Positions 37,701-48,100 of a stretch of DNA of 64,000 nucleotides are shown here, one piece after another. Each line of letters starts with the position of its first letter. Position 1 is the first letter of the stretch. This stretch comes from Labyrinthula sp. Ha (Eukaryota > Sar > Bigyra > Labyrinthulida > Labyrinthulaceae), in NCBI GenBank assembly GCA_015227615.1, contig JAALGZ010000007.1:1860001-1924000 (forward strand), in the 5' to 3' direction. Position numbers and translations under genes: made by a program. A model generated the notes under the pieces. That model saw nothing but the letters and a program-made list of their open reading frames with translations, did no database searches and was not told the origin of the DNA.

Positions 37701-38024
37701 CCACTGTGTAAAAAGGATAAGGTCTTGTTGTAATACAAACATCATCATACAGCAAGAAGTTGAAACCTTCAACTATAATTATTTTTACCACTTATCAAGA
37801 TGTCTTGATATGAATTCTTTTCAGTTTCTCAAGATAAAATTGAGTAAAAATTCTTTCTCATATGGGACCATAGAAAAATTCATTTACGACATCTTTAGAT
37901 TAACTGTTAGATTCCTTTGTTGAAATCCAGATGATTAGCTCTTAAACTGGCTCAAAAGCAAGAATCCAATTGAACCGTGAATTTTCGTTCCGGCACTGAC
38001 ATGTAATAGTAGTAGAATGGTTAT
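34795..38024. other. 3.2-kb gene-free AT-rich stretch
   Basis: Apart from the outer edge of the methyltransferase upstream region, I see no gene, RNA or mobile element. Base composition is strongly AT-rich and all open frames are short. Confidence 0.5.
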
Positions 38025-38038
38025 AAATTCAACTTTAG
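38025..38038. repeat. target-site duplication, 3' side of the LINE
   Basis: AAATTCAACTTTAG is repeated exactly at 42210-42223, on the other side of the LINE. An exact 14-bp match at the two compositional edges of the element is what target-primed reverse transcription leaves. Confidence 0.7.
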
Positions 38039-41000
38039 GTTTAGGTTTAGGTTTTAAGGGAGTTAATTGGGCCTACTGGCCTAACCCTACGGCGGGGATC
38101 TAACTACCAATAAGAGCTACGTACTATTGTGCTATTTTGCTATTCTATTATGTTCCGTTATGCTTCCTTAATCTCATTGGTATTTGACAGAATCCTCTGA
38201 AGCTGGTTGGTCAAACTCTCATCTCTTGATCATTTCCATTATTTCCCAAAATCCTAACTTTTCTGATACAATCCACAATCAAATTAACAAAACACAAAAC
38301 ATGCAAAAAGTAAAGATAATCTCACGGGTGTCCAGTTCACGCTGCTGAAGGTTTTTCCGCTGATGTTTTACCACGATATGGCTTTCTATTATGTTCCTGT
38401 TCAAGATTTTCACGGTTTTGCTCATTCTTATCTGGATTCTGCATTTTGGATGGCCTGTTTTTATCTTATGTTGGTTTTTGGACGATCCTATATATGTTTC
38501 AAGATGTTTGAAGATAATTGGAGGCGATTTATGTTCGGGAGGTCGAAGGGGAGTATAGATGGTGATGTTTCCTGCTGTTTTCAGGATGTTTACTTCATTT
38601 TCCAGAGATTTTGTTTCTTGCAGCTGAAGTTATCGATGGTCTTAGTGAGTGCTGGGGGGCCTCCTTTGAGCTGACTTATGCTGTTTTCGTGTTAGTCTAT
38701 AGGTTGACTGTTCGTTGTTGCTGTTACAGGTGCAGGATGTTGATATTTTTTCAGGATGGAAGAATTTCGTTTATTTGCTCCAGCAGCTGAATATAGTCCA
38801 TTGGGTTCATTCCTCTTCCTCCAGCTGTTATTCTCGACGTTTCACTTAGTGCTTTAGGTGATATATTGGTTGTTATATTTCCTGTGAGTTGATCGTGGTT
38901 GCTGTATCGTGGTTGTTGTCTCTTAGTCGTAGGATGGGTGTTGTTTGAGTTCTGTTCACGTCTATGTTCCTGTTCGCGTCCAAGTCTGCATTCCTGCTGA
39001 AGTCCATGTTCGTGCTCTTGTTCGTGCTCTTGTACGTGTCCCTGTTCAAGTGTTCTTCTGGTTCTTGGCTTCTTGTGCAGTTTGAAGGTTGGTTCTCATT
39101 TTCAGGGTAGTGGGTAAAGTGGGATGGTGGTGGGTCCTCAGGCGGCACTGGTTCTTCTCCTAGTAAGGCAAGCGCTTCATAGTAGTATATAGGTTTTGCT
39201 GTTGGCGGTGGTGATGGATTTTGAAGTTGGTATTCTCTCAACGCTGTCAGTTCTTTGTCTATGATATCTTTCGCTGTGGATCTGTGATTTCCCTGACGTC
39301 TTATTACTATGTTGGCAAAATCCAAGTCACTCTCTTCTAGTTGGAAGTTAAAGTTGTCAATTCTGTCTATGGTTCTTTTCAGCCTTCTTGATATCTTTGT
39401 TAAGGCTTTTGTTATCTTCACGTTGGGCGGCCAGTTCTCTACATTATATATGGCTGGAGCTATTACTAGTGCTCTTGCCAAGTTGATTCTTGTTTTCTTT
39501 TGGATGCTTGAGGAAGATAATATATCTCTGAACCTGTTGATATGACTGTGTGCTTCATTTAACTTCTTGGAAATAGCATCAGGATTAATACCTTGTGGGT
39601 CAAAGATAGCTCCAAGATATTTGTACTTTGTCACGGCTTCAATTGTTTCTGCTGCTACTTCAACGTTGTTTGTTTTGGGTTGGATTTTGTCGTGAATGAT
39701 CGTTCTACTGTCTGTAACAGCTAAAGTTCCAGCTCTGCTTCTGTTGCGTGTTCCATCACAAAGCCTTGAGCTTTTGTGACACCTTAGTGACGTTTCCGAG
39801 TGAAAATACCTATCGCAACGTTCACAGTGGAAGTTGGTTAATATTCTGTTTATGTCTGCGTCTGGGATTTTATCAACCAAACTGTAGCCTTCGTTTGTGA
39901 GCATAACTTTTGTCTTGCTAACATTAATTTTTAGGCCTGTGAGTTGTTGAAGGTTTTGCAGTTGCGTTACAAAGCTGATTATTTCTTCGTCGTTCCTTGT
40001 TAGTATTACTAAGTCGTCTGCAAAAGCAAAGTACCTGAAGGTTTGGTTGTGTAAGCTGGTTCCTTGTAAGGTATTATTTTTTATTCTCTTCATTATAGAG
40101 TCAAGACAGAGGATAAAGATGCTTGGAGACAAACTATCTCCTTGAAGCACACCTTTTTTTATGTTTACTAAACTACTTTTTTCTCCGCTGTCTGAAACGA
40201 AAACTTTGGTCTTGTCGTAAAGGAGGGTGATAAGTTTGATGAGCTTTTTTGGTACATGATGTTCTTCTAGAGCTAGCTTCATGAACTTGTGAGAAATACT
40301 ATCAAAAGCTTTCGCAAAGTCTATGAAGAGAATTCGAAGATATATTTTCTGCTTGAGGGTTTCTTTTATTATTGTATCAAGTGCCTCAATTCTTTGTATA
40401 GTTGAGCGGTTATTTCTGAATCCTGCTTGATAGTCTGGGAGTTTATTTAGTGTTGGCGTGATTCGATTGTTAATGATTTTTGTGAGAAGTTTGAAGTGAG
40501 AGTTCAATAATGAAATTGGTCTATAATTGGAGCGGTCATTTTTACTTCCTTTCTGTTTGTATAGATATACAACTTTGCCTCTGCAGATTTTTCTCATCTT
40601 TCTAGACTTGAACGCATCTAACCTGAAGAAAGACTGGATCTCTCTAACAGCATGTTTTTGAACTATTTCAACATGCTTTAAGACTTCGTTTCTTAAGTTG
40701 TCTGGTCCTGGAGCTTTGTTGTTTTTTAGGGTTTTGATACATTCTTTGATCTCGTCTGCCTTTGGAGGATGTATGTTTATGTTGTTTGAGGGAGCCGGTG
40801 CAAATATTGGAGTTTGGTAATATCGTATTTGATTTTCCGTCAACAGGTTCTTTGGAAGTGGTAGGTTTTGTTGCTTGTCTAAATATTCTTTTAGTATCTG
40901 GATACGACCTGCGGTTCCCACCAACTTCCCAGCTGTATTCTTGGTTATTTTACCGAACTGTTTACGGACTGGTTTTACCTTCTTTATCAGTTGGTACCCA

Positions 41001-42209
41001 GTTCTCGTATTGTTGCTTTGAAATGCAGTTTCTATTTCAGACGCTATTCTATCTAACCAGTTGCCGTAGTCTTCCTTCGCTGAACCTCTTAGATCGTTTG
41101 TGATCCGTTTCTTCTCTTCTGAGTTCAAGTTGTTCCAGTTGGCACGTTTGTACCTCATCAGAGACATGATTTGTTCCGATTTCTGATGTTCAGGAAGGTT
41201 GTACTTGACTTCTGGAAGATGTTTCTTCATGATTGATGGAATTGAGCGGGTAAGTGTGAGGTAGGCATCTGTGAGTGTGTCGTTCAGTACCAGTACCTCT
41301 TTGAGTTCACTGTTTATCTTCTCCTGTAGACCTGTGTTGGACCTTAGTGTATTGTAGCCAAGCTGAGATCTGGTTCTTTTTCCAGGTGTGTGTGTCCGAT
41401 GTATGTTGATTCTTATTGTAAGGGCAAGATGATCAAAGTTTTTCTTCATCCATAGGTTGTATGCTATGGTTGAAGATATTTTGAAGCCAGTTAGTGCAGG
41501 TACATGGTTCGTAATTACATAGTCAATTTCAGATGGCCCCCCACTATTTGACCTTGGCATAAATGTAGCATGTTTTCTAGATCCTTTTTTGCCTGTAACA
41601 ACTAAATGGTTGAAAATTGTTAGCTCTTTTTCTTTCAAAAACTCCACTAGTAGTTTACCATTAGCGTTTGTACGATGGGAGAGCCCTAGTTTGCCTTCTA
41701 CATTTAACTCTTTCCTTGAGACTTGAGCATTGAAATCACCACAAATGAGAACCAACCTTCTCTTGTTAACTCCATTCAGCTTCGACTTGAGCTCCTTCAG
41801 GTACATTTTGTACGTTTCTTGACCATGACCGCAGTGTGGCGCGTAAGTGTTAACCAAGACGAGACTTCTTTTCCCACCTAGTTTGACCACCAGCTTCAGG
41901 ATCCTGTCGCTTCTTCCGTCTGTGTCCGTTACTTGACTAGCAAGCTCGTTACACAGGAAAGTCGCTACGCCCGCCGCTTTTTCAGACAGTTTTGAGAAAA
42001 ACCACCTTCCTGAAGCCGAGCTAACGTTCACCATTCACTGTAGGCGTTGTATTCCTTGCTTGTGCAGCTCCTGTGACATTAAAATTTCAGTTTTTTTAGT
42101 AAGTTGTTGTACGTAGCTGCACTTAAAGGCAGTTAGACCACCAACATTCACGCTCACCAGTTTAGGAAAGCGCTTCAGTCGGCTCGCTATCCCTGGGACT
42201 TCGCTCGAA
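38039..42209 (-). mobile_element. 5'-truncated non-LTR retrotransposon (LINE), RTE/L2-like
   Basis: The element is 4171 bp between the copies of a 14-bp target-site duplication and reads on the minus strand. It begins inside its endonuclease reading frame, so the 5' end and any first ORF are missing, as is common for LINEs. It encodes endonuclease, reverse transcriptase and a C-terminal region. An untranslated tail of about 830 bp follows, ending in AAAACCTAAACCTAAAC, a telomere-like (CCTAAA)n run in place of a poly(A) tail. GC content is clearly higher than the flanks. The main frame is open over 1053 codons, with a single in-frame TGA about 57 codons after the truncation point. Exact duplication and long open frame argue for a recent insertion. 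Confidence 0.9.
38873..42034 (-). CDS. LINE ORF: AP endonuclease and reverse transcriptase
   Basis: A 1053-residue frame. The endonuclease core is visible: LVNTYAPHC, ICGDFNAQ (near 97-104), and SEIDYVITNH (near 167). The reverse transcriptase runs from about 430: NKAPGPDNLRNEVLK, YRPISLLNSHFKLLTKII, DYQAGFRNNRST, ILFIDFAKAFDSI, KGVLQGDSLSPSIFILCLD and FRYFAFADDLVIL (catalytic FADD near 670). After SKTKVML comes a C2H2 finger (CERCDRY...CHKSSRLC, about 732-755), inserted before the usual YKYLGAIF strand. The C-terminus is proline- and asparagine-rich. In the same frame upstream, 42035-42209 continues the endonuclease N-terminus (FPKLVSVNVGGL) and is separated by one TGA at 42035-42037, where family alignment suggests a sense codon once stood. 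The ATG at 42034 is thus probably an internal methionine. Confidence 0.88.
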   Translation of the reverse strand: MVNVSSASGRWFFSKLSEKAAGVATFLCNELASQVTDTDGRSDRILKLVVKLGGKRSLVLVNTYAPHCGHGQETYKMYLKELKSKLNGVNKRRLVLICGDFNAQVSRKELNVEGKLGLSHRTNANGKLLVEFLKEKELTIFNHLVVTGKKGSRKHATFMPRSNSGGPSEIDYVITNHVPALTGFKISSTIAYNLWMKKNFDHLALTIRINIHRTHTPGKRTRSQLGYNTLRSNTGLQEKINSELKEVLVLNDTLTDAYLTLTRSIPSIMKKHLPEVKYNLPEHQKSEQIMSLMRYKRANWNNLNSEEKKRITNDLRGSAKEDYGNWLDRIASEIETAFQSNNTRTGYQLIKKVKPVRKQFGKITKNTAGKLVGTAGRIQILKEYLDKQQNLPLPKNLLTENQIRYYQTPIFAPAPSNNINIHPPKADEIKECIKTLKNNKAPGPDNLRNEVLKHVEIVQKHAVREIQSFFRLDAFKSRKMRKICRGKVVYLYKQKGSKNDRSNYRPISLLNSHFKLLTKIINNRITPTLNKLPDYQAGFRNNRSTIQRIEALDTIIKETLKQKIYLRILFIDFAKAFDSISHKFMKLALEEHHVPKKLIKLITLLYDKTKVFVSDSGEKSSLVNIKKGVLQGDSLSPSIFILCLDSIMKRIKNNTLQGTSLHNQTFRYFAFADDLVILTRNDEEIISFVTQLQNLQQLTGLKINVSKTKVMLTNEGYSLVDKIPDADINRILTNFHCERCDRYFHSETSLRCHKSSRLCDGTRNRSRAGTLAVTDSRTIIHDKIQPKTNNVEVAAETIEAVTKYKYLGAIFDPQGINPDAISKKLNEAHSHINRFRDILSSSSIQKKTRINLARALVIAPAIYNVENWPPNVKITKALTKISRRLKRTIDRIDNFNFQLEESDLDFANIVIRRQGNHRSTAKDIIDKELTALREYQLQNPSPPPTAKPIYYYEALALLGEEPVPPEDPPPSHFTHYPENENQPSNCTRSQEPEEHLNRDTYKSTNKSTNMDFSRNADLDANRNIDVNRTQTTPILRLRDNNHDTATTINSQEI

Positions 42210-42223
42210 AAATTCAACTTTAG
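42210..42223. repeat. target-site duplication, 5' side of the LINE
   Basis: Exact copy of the 14 bp at 38025-38038. It sits at the point where the GC-richer LINE sequence gives way to AT-rich flank. Confidence 0.7.
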
Positions 42224-43315
42224 AACCTCGGAAAGCTTGGCTTAAATAAAAAGAAATGAATTTATTGAATAGTTCCACAATATATTTCCCACGACCCCTG
42301 ATAAAATTTTCAAGGACATGAAAGAATGCTAGCCCTATAATAAAAGGAGATCACAAAGGCCGAAGGTTTAATTGCACTATCTTAAATTTGGTTGCTGTAA
42401 TGCCTTTCAATTTTCAAAATAACAAAATCCTCCGATTTGTGTCACCATACCTAGTGATAACGATCATGCCATCGATCAGGAAGTACATCTTGTTCCTGAA
42501 TGTTGTGTAGAATTCATGTTCTTACTGAGTTATCCTGTACCTACTAATGAAAGAAAGTTATATGGTATGAAAATGTAAGGCTATTTTCTTAGAGTACGTA
42601 TCTCTACTAAGTATGTAGACGTAATTGAATAAGAGCTGTGAGCTATTTAACATGTTCTAATTTACACATTTCCTTATAACCAGAAATAACTTATAATGAA
42701 TAATTCTTAGGAAGAATTTTTTAGGTATGAGATATATTTTAATTAAATGTAAAAGAATTCTCTTTATTTTTTGCAATTCTTTAAGTCCAAAATAGTGTTT
42801 ATGCTACTTAATTGTTCTCTCTGCAATCAGTTTTCCAATGATTTTTTTTCATTCAACCACGAACGCAATTTTTTTTGAAAGATTACTTTTGCCAAGAGTT
42901 TATATTATAATAAAAAGGTAAATATTTTTATCTAAGTATTGTTTAGAGTTACAGATATTTTTTTGTCTCCTATTATTTTCCTTTGATCTTTTGGATTAAT
43001 TTCACCCAAGACAGAAGCAGAAGTCTAGCTCAGAAGAAATTTATTGAGTGGGTGGGAAATATATCCAGATAGATTATATTTTAGTCCTAATATTTCTTAA
43101 TAGTTGCTTCAAGGGTTTATATGTCTATATATTCCTGATCCACCTTTGAGCAGTATAGTTTCTTTATATGTGAGCAATACAAGATAGATATTGCCCTAGA
43201 AAACGCAAGACAACATTACTGCAGTTAAAATAGAAAAGTTGGCGTAAGCGGCAGCTATTGTTGAGAAACTTATTCAGAGAACCTTCTAAACCCAGATTCA
43301 GTATCTCATCCGAAA
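42224..43315. other. intergenic between the LINE and the RING gene
   Basis: AT-rich DNA with no supported feature; the last part must contain the promoter of the RING gene. No AACGTT cluster is present. Confidence 0.5.
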
Positions 43316-44089
43316 ATGACACATGAAGCATCTCATTCTACATCCTGTGTTATATGCTTTGAAGATTTTGGCCCCAACTTGGAGTATATTTTCCTTTTGC
43401 CATCACAACTAGAATGGCTCGTCTCCCTTGTTGCTTTACGGAAGAATCATCAATGAAATGCTGCATGGAATGCATAAAAATTCTTTGCCAAAGAGGACGA
43501 GGGTTTGGAAGATGTCCGACATGTAGAAAATACCTGTACTTTAAAGATGGAACTTTGAGAGTTGCGAGTAATGTAGCCAAGTGCAAGCTCTGTCTTCAAA
43601 TCCGTACCCTTAGTACTAATTATTCCATTATAAGTATAGCTCATGGAATAATTTGCAATCTGTGTAATCTTGGAAGGCAGCTTCGTGTTAGATACGAATG
43701 TGACAGATGCCATGGCTTATCACTAATCCCTCATCCGATGTGGACCTACCAAGATTCCATGCATGCTTTTTCCTCAGACACTTGGGTTGATTTCTCTTGT
43801 TTATTTCCACTCTAGGCTTGTAGAAGGTGCCGGACGCAGACAAAATGGAGAATTTTTGCAGCTGATGGTATAAAGATACTCTTTTTTTATTTTAGTGGTG
43901 AAAATCCCCCCGCAGGAAATTCCAGAGCGATGGGGCTTAATCACCCGAGAACAAATCTTCGAGAGAATAAGAAAGCAAAGAGAACGAAATGCTCGTCAAC
44001 GAAGCGCTTCCTTCGAAACACTAAAGCTTGTTTTCATTGGATTCATTCTTGCTTTTATTGCGAGAAACATCCGCAATTTAAGCAACTAG
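43316..44089 (+). CDS. RING-finger membrane protein, probable E3 ubiquitin ligase
   Basis: Four exons encode 228 residues: 43316-43383, 43413-43785, 43816-43867 and 43896-44089. The introns are 29, 30 and 28 nt (phases 2, 0 and 1). The joins complete a RING-type zinc pattern at about residues 11-57: CVIC, then LPCC, CCMEC, and CPTC. More Cys pairs follow (CKLC, ICNLC, CDRC), then IPHPMWTYQ and CRRC. Together they suggest a second zinc module. The HPMW.YQ block recalls conserved small RING proteins of plants and protists, though I cannot name the family with certainty. A basic helix follows. Near the C-terminus a hydrophobic segment (LKLVFIGFILAFIA) looks like a membrane tail anchor. RING proteins recruit E2 enzymes for ubiquitin transfer. 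Without the splices only the second exon shows as an open frame. It ends 103 nt from the tetraspanin stop, tail to tail. Confidence 0.8.
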
Positions 44090-44192
44090 GCAAGGTTTCT
44101 TGAGCATGAGCACAATTATCCTCACAAGTTAAATTAACTGCACATAATATCTAATGAATCAAATTAACTTAATGTAACTCAGAAAGGTGCGG

Positions 44193-45158
44193 TTAGTATC
44201 TCACATCCTGTTTACTTCCATAGTATGGGTTCTCACCGTAATTTGGATACGTGTTTGGAGGAGGAAGTGCATTTCCAGTTCCAGCTATATAAGGTGCAGA
44301 CTGGTTATATTCTTTAACATACTCATCCTGTTTTGCACATAACAGAACGCAAGTACACATATCTGTGAACAGTAAAAGTACACCAGTTGCAAAAAATGTA
44401 AACCCAAGAGGTTCAAGTGCATCTTCAAACACATCTGTCAATAACTGCTTGAACAAAACACCATCTCCACCAGCGCAGCCTAAATCAGCTGGATCACCGA
44501 CAACTGGTGCTAAGATTACTTGTCCTTCACCAAGATCAACCTCAACTTCTGTGGCCTCAAGGACGTCACATAAACCAGTTGTTCTCACTCGATCAAGTGC
44601 AGCTTCGTAAGTTCCTTCAAAGGTAAAGCATGCGTCCAAATTGGCTTCTGGATCACTGCAACCTAACAACTTGTCAAGTCCAAAGTTTTCACCACAGCAT
44701 TCGTTGAATACGGCAATAAGAAAATCATTCAGTCTTCCTTCCACAGTTCCTCCAAGATCCTCCGCATCTTGTCCATCAACATTTGCTAGGTCATCCACCA
44801 AGAACAAGAAAATCACTCCTACCGCGGTGAAGGCTGCTGCTAAAGCAGTGAGCAAACATACGTAGAGGATTAACACGAACTTCTTTCTGTAACCTGCTCC
44901 GTAGAATCCAAGTAAGGATGTGAAAATAAGTACACCGGATGCTATGCTGGCTCCAAGAAGCCCAGCTTCACCCAAAGCTTCTATCTCTTCACCCTGATTG
45001 ACCACCTGGATTAAGCAAAAGGAGAGTAAAAACACTCCGATAACAAATACAACGAAATTTAAGCAAAGAACCCAGTTTCTACTAGCCTTTTGGCAGCAAC
45101 TTAGTTGCTTCTTGACTTTCTGGTTTACCACAACGCTTTGTCTGTAAATGTTGTTCAT
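44193..45158 (-). CDS. tetraspanin-like four-span membrane protein
   Basis: A single 321-residue exon from ATG at 45158. Four hydrophobic helices lie at about 28-50, 65-85, 92-117 and 245-270. The region between helices 3 and 4 is a large loop of about 125 residues with the tetraspanin-type NECCG motif followed by further cysteines (LLGCSD, DACF, GLCD, LGCAGG) that can form disulphides. The N-terminus carries a CC pair (SCCQKAS), a likely palmitoylation site. The C-terminal tail is Pro/Asn/Tyr-rich (LPPPNTYPNYGENPYYG). Tetraspanins organise membrane microdomains, and the partner is not predictable. The loop is acidic and longer than in most animal members. The fold is well supported; orthology is not. 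Confidence 0.82.
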   Translation of the reverse strand: MNNIYRQSVVVNQKVKKQLSCCQKASRNWVLCLNFVVFVIGVFLLSFCLIQVVNQGEEIEALGEAGLLGASIASGVLIFTSLLGFYGAGYRKKFVLILYVCLLTALAAAFTAVGVIFLFLVDDLANVDGQDAEDLGGTVEGRLNDFLIAVFNECCGENFGLDKLLGCSDPEANLDACFTFEGTYEAALDRVRTTGLCDVLEATEVEVDLGEGQVILAPVVGDPADLGCAGGDGVLFKQLLTDVFEDALEPLGFTFFATGVLLLFTDMCTCVLLCAKQDEYVKEYNQSAPYIAGTGNALPPPNTYPNYGENPYYGSKQDVRY

Positions 45159-48100
45159 TTTCGAGCTTATTTAGTTTGTTTTGAGTTTTTTGGTTCTTGA
45201 GTCACTACTCACTATTTTTTCACTTTCCCCTGTATGAAAAAGATCTGAAATCCAGATGTTGAAGAGAGCTTGCAACTGAATACAGTCGGATTCCTGGGAC
45301 TACCGATGAAACTCCATCTTTCATATTGGTTCTCTGGTTCTTTTCTTGAGATATTTCCATTGTCATTCAGCATACATACTGAAACACCCCTTACGTTACA
45401 AGAACAGCGATTTTTCCTAACATCCAAAAATATTGTTATAAGAATTGATTTCAATATAACGTGATACTTTCGATATATTGATAAATATATATTGACTTTG
45501 CTGGTTCGTACTGACTTGGTTTCGGGAAAGGGATCAGGATATGGTATATACAAGACATTAAGAACCAAGTTCTGATATATTGACACCTCTTGTTTTCTAT
45601 CCAATGACCCACAGAGCCGTTTACTGAGAAACTTTGAGGAAAAGAAAAACCAATGGGATAAAGGCGAATGTACACATAAAACTATCCAGAAACCTTGTAA
45701 ACTATACACAGTCTCTCTTAAAAAAAGTTAAACAAAAAAACCAAGACAAGAAGAAAAAATAATAGAGATATGTTTCCATTTTCTGACTTATGACCACTAT
45801 TTCTTTGGAGAACGCAAATATTTATGAACAAGTACGGAGTTAAGCAATATCTAGAAAATTAACCATCGTTTTGCAACAGTTTATGACTAGTACTGACTTC
45901 ATCAGCTATAAACCACAAAAAAGTCTTGGGTAGAAGCACTTCTTTAAGCATTAGTGATTTATATGGTTATAGTTTTAAGAAATCCCCTGTCTTCTTAACA
46001 TTTTTAGTCAAAGCCTCCTGGATATGTGACTTCTTCCAACGTTTACTCTGGAAGTGTTTAACACTAATGATGAAAGGATCTAGTCGGTACTATTTATAAA
46101 TTGCAGAAAGGCTTAAACCATAACCTGATTACAATTTTCACAGCTTTGTGTTGAATATGTTGGTGGGCTACTTGGTACGAGAGGATTACTGACTATAACC
46201 GATAGTATTGGTTAAGAATATGAAGAGCAAACTTAAAATTTAAAGCAACATACTGAAACCTATGTAGGTTCTTGCATACGCTGGTTAGAACACATTGCAG
46301 TGGCCTCATAGTGTTCTCATGGTGCATAAATAGAAAATTGGACAAATTAATAATTTTCCTTAGTTCTAACATCCAACATGATTTTTCTCAGTAGTTCCTT
46401 AACCTGGTTCATTGAGATGTTTCATCTACTGTTGCTGAGGTCTTAAATAATTGATCCTTTCTTTATCCTACTTTGTTTCACAAGAAATTATGAATCTAGC
46501 TATTCTGAAGGAAGTCACTTAGAGTTTGAAAAAAAATAATTCTACGATAGTGAAATCTTGTTAAAATTAATAAACTGTTTTAGTAAAAGCTGTTAATCAA
46601 AGAGCAGGACCAAGGCGACAGTACTTATCATCGCGCTAACTGCAAATTTAGATGCTATCAACAAAGTCCAGAAGTAGAAGTAGAAAGCAATATTACCATT
46701 GACAGGTTGCTATCTACCTATCAAGCTCATGTAACTCTGTACGTTGGAAATTCCAAAAAAATGATGAAAAACAAGCAGTACTTATTATATAATTAGTGCC
46801 TTGCTAGGCAAGCATTACTTGGCGTTCTTTGCTTTAAGTCCATATGGCTATTGGAACAATTAAAGAATGCAGTTTACAGTAATTTCGTTTTCAGTTTTTG
46901 TTGGCTCGATTGCATTGGATGTAATAACGGACTCATTATGAAATGTAGCTTGCAAGAATGAGCATTCTGGTTTGTTTTTACGTGTCCAAATGGGGTAAGT
47001 CAAAGCGTTTGAGCTCGGTCATGTACGAAACCTTGAATAGCTGCTCGAGGTATATAATTAATGTTACTCGGAAGGGTAATAAGGACTTAAATCAGGTTAA
47101 ACAGATTGCGGAGAGGTTTCAGGAACAAGGAGAAATGGTACTGGTTTCTGAACTCATCAGCTTTAAGGTGGCTTCCCAAAAACAACTTCCAACAGAGATA
47201 ACAGTTAAGAACTCGTTGTTTATGCAATCAAGTTAGTAGTTCTAAGTAATTTAAACAAGTGAAATGTTTAATACTGGATGGAGAAATATCTTTAAATATA
47301 GGCACTGTCTGAACAATTTGATGCTATTGTTTTTCTAAGTATGCAGTATGTGTTATAATATTTTAGTGAAAATTTATTATAGCTGCTTTTAGACAACGAA
47401 ATAATTGAAATTTGCCTCTACAAGGCCAAAATCTATACTTTTCACGTAAACAGTCAAATAAATTACTATGCATTAAAACATTGACCTACTATATCTGTAT
47501 GCTCCAAAAAGATCTGATTTTAAATCTGGCAGATGTGGTACTGCTGCTTCATATCTTTCACCAGAAATTAACTCTATCGTCACCCTTATAGTTGAAATCT
47601 TGGTGTTGTAACTCATATCCCAAAGTACCTTTCATAACTCCCAGAACTTTAATTTTTGGTTCATTTATTAAAAGGTACGAGCTATTTCATAATATTTTCG
47701 TTCTCGGCTTCTATAATTTGTAGAGTTTTCATGAATTTTGCCTCTCCTTGAGGAAAAACTCCCCCACCTAGCAACTTTTCTGAAGCCATGTCTCCCTTAA
47801 AAATATCATTACTGCTGTAATAATTCATTATGAGAACTCTGTCACCAAAATAACTAATTTTTTATTTGCTAAGACCAGGAATAAATGTAGGTAATTCTAG
47901 AACAATATACGAACGAAAATAATCCCACCACCCTGAGAACAAATAATTCTTGTACGGTTTTATTAATATGACGTGCATATATTTAAACCCATGTACTATA
48001 GTTACTTTTAGTATTGTGGTTTGCATAGATTGTTATATATATTAATAGCCCATTGGAAATTGTATTAGCTTCTTTACATAGACCATCAAATTGTCACCAG

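Noticed and set aside
38363-38674. 103-codon plus-strand frame
   Set aside because: It lies antisense in the 3' untranslated tail of the LINE and resembles no protein; the frame at 40762-41103 is likewise antisense to the polymerase.
45835-45860. GGAGTTAAGCAA string resembling the internal part of 5S rRNA
   Set aside because: The surrounding sequence does not fit a 5S gene.
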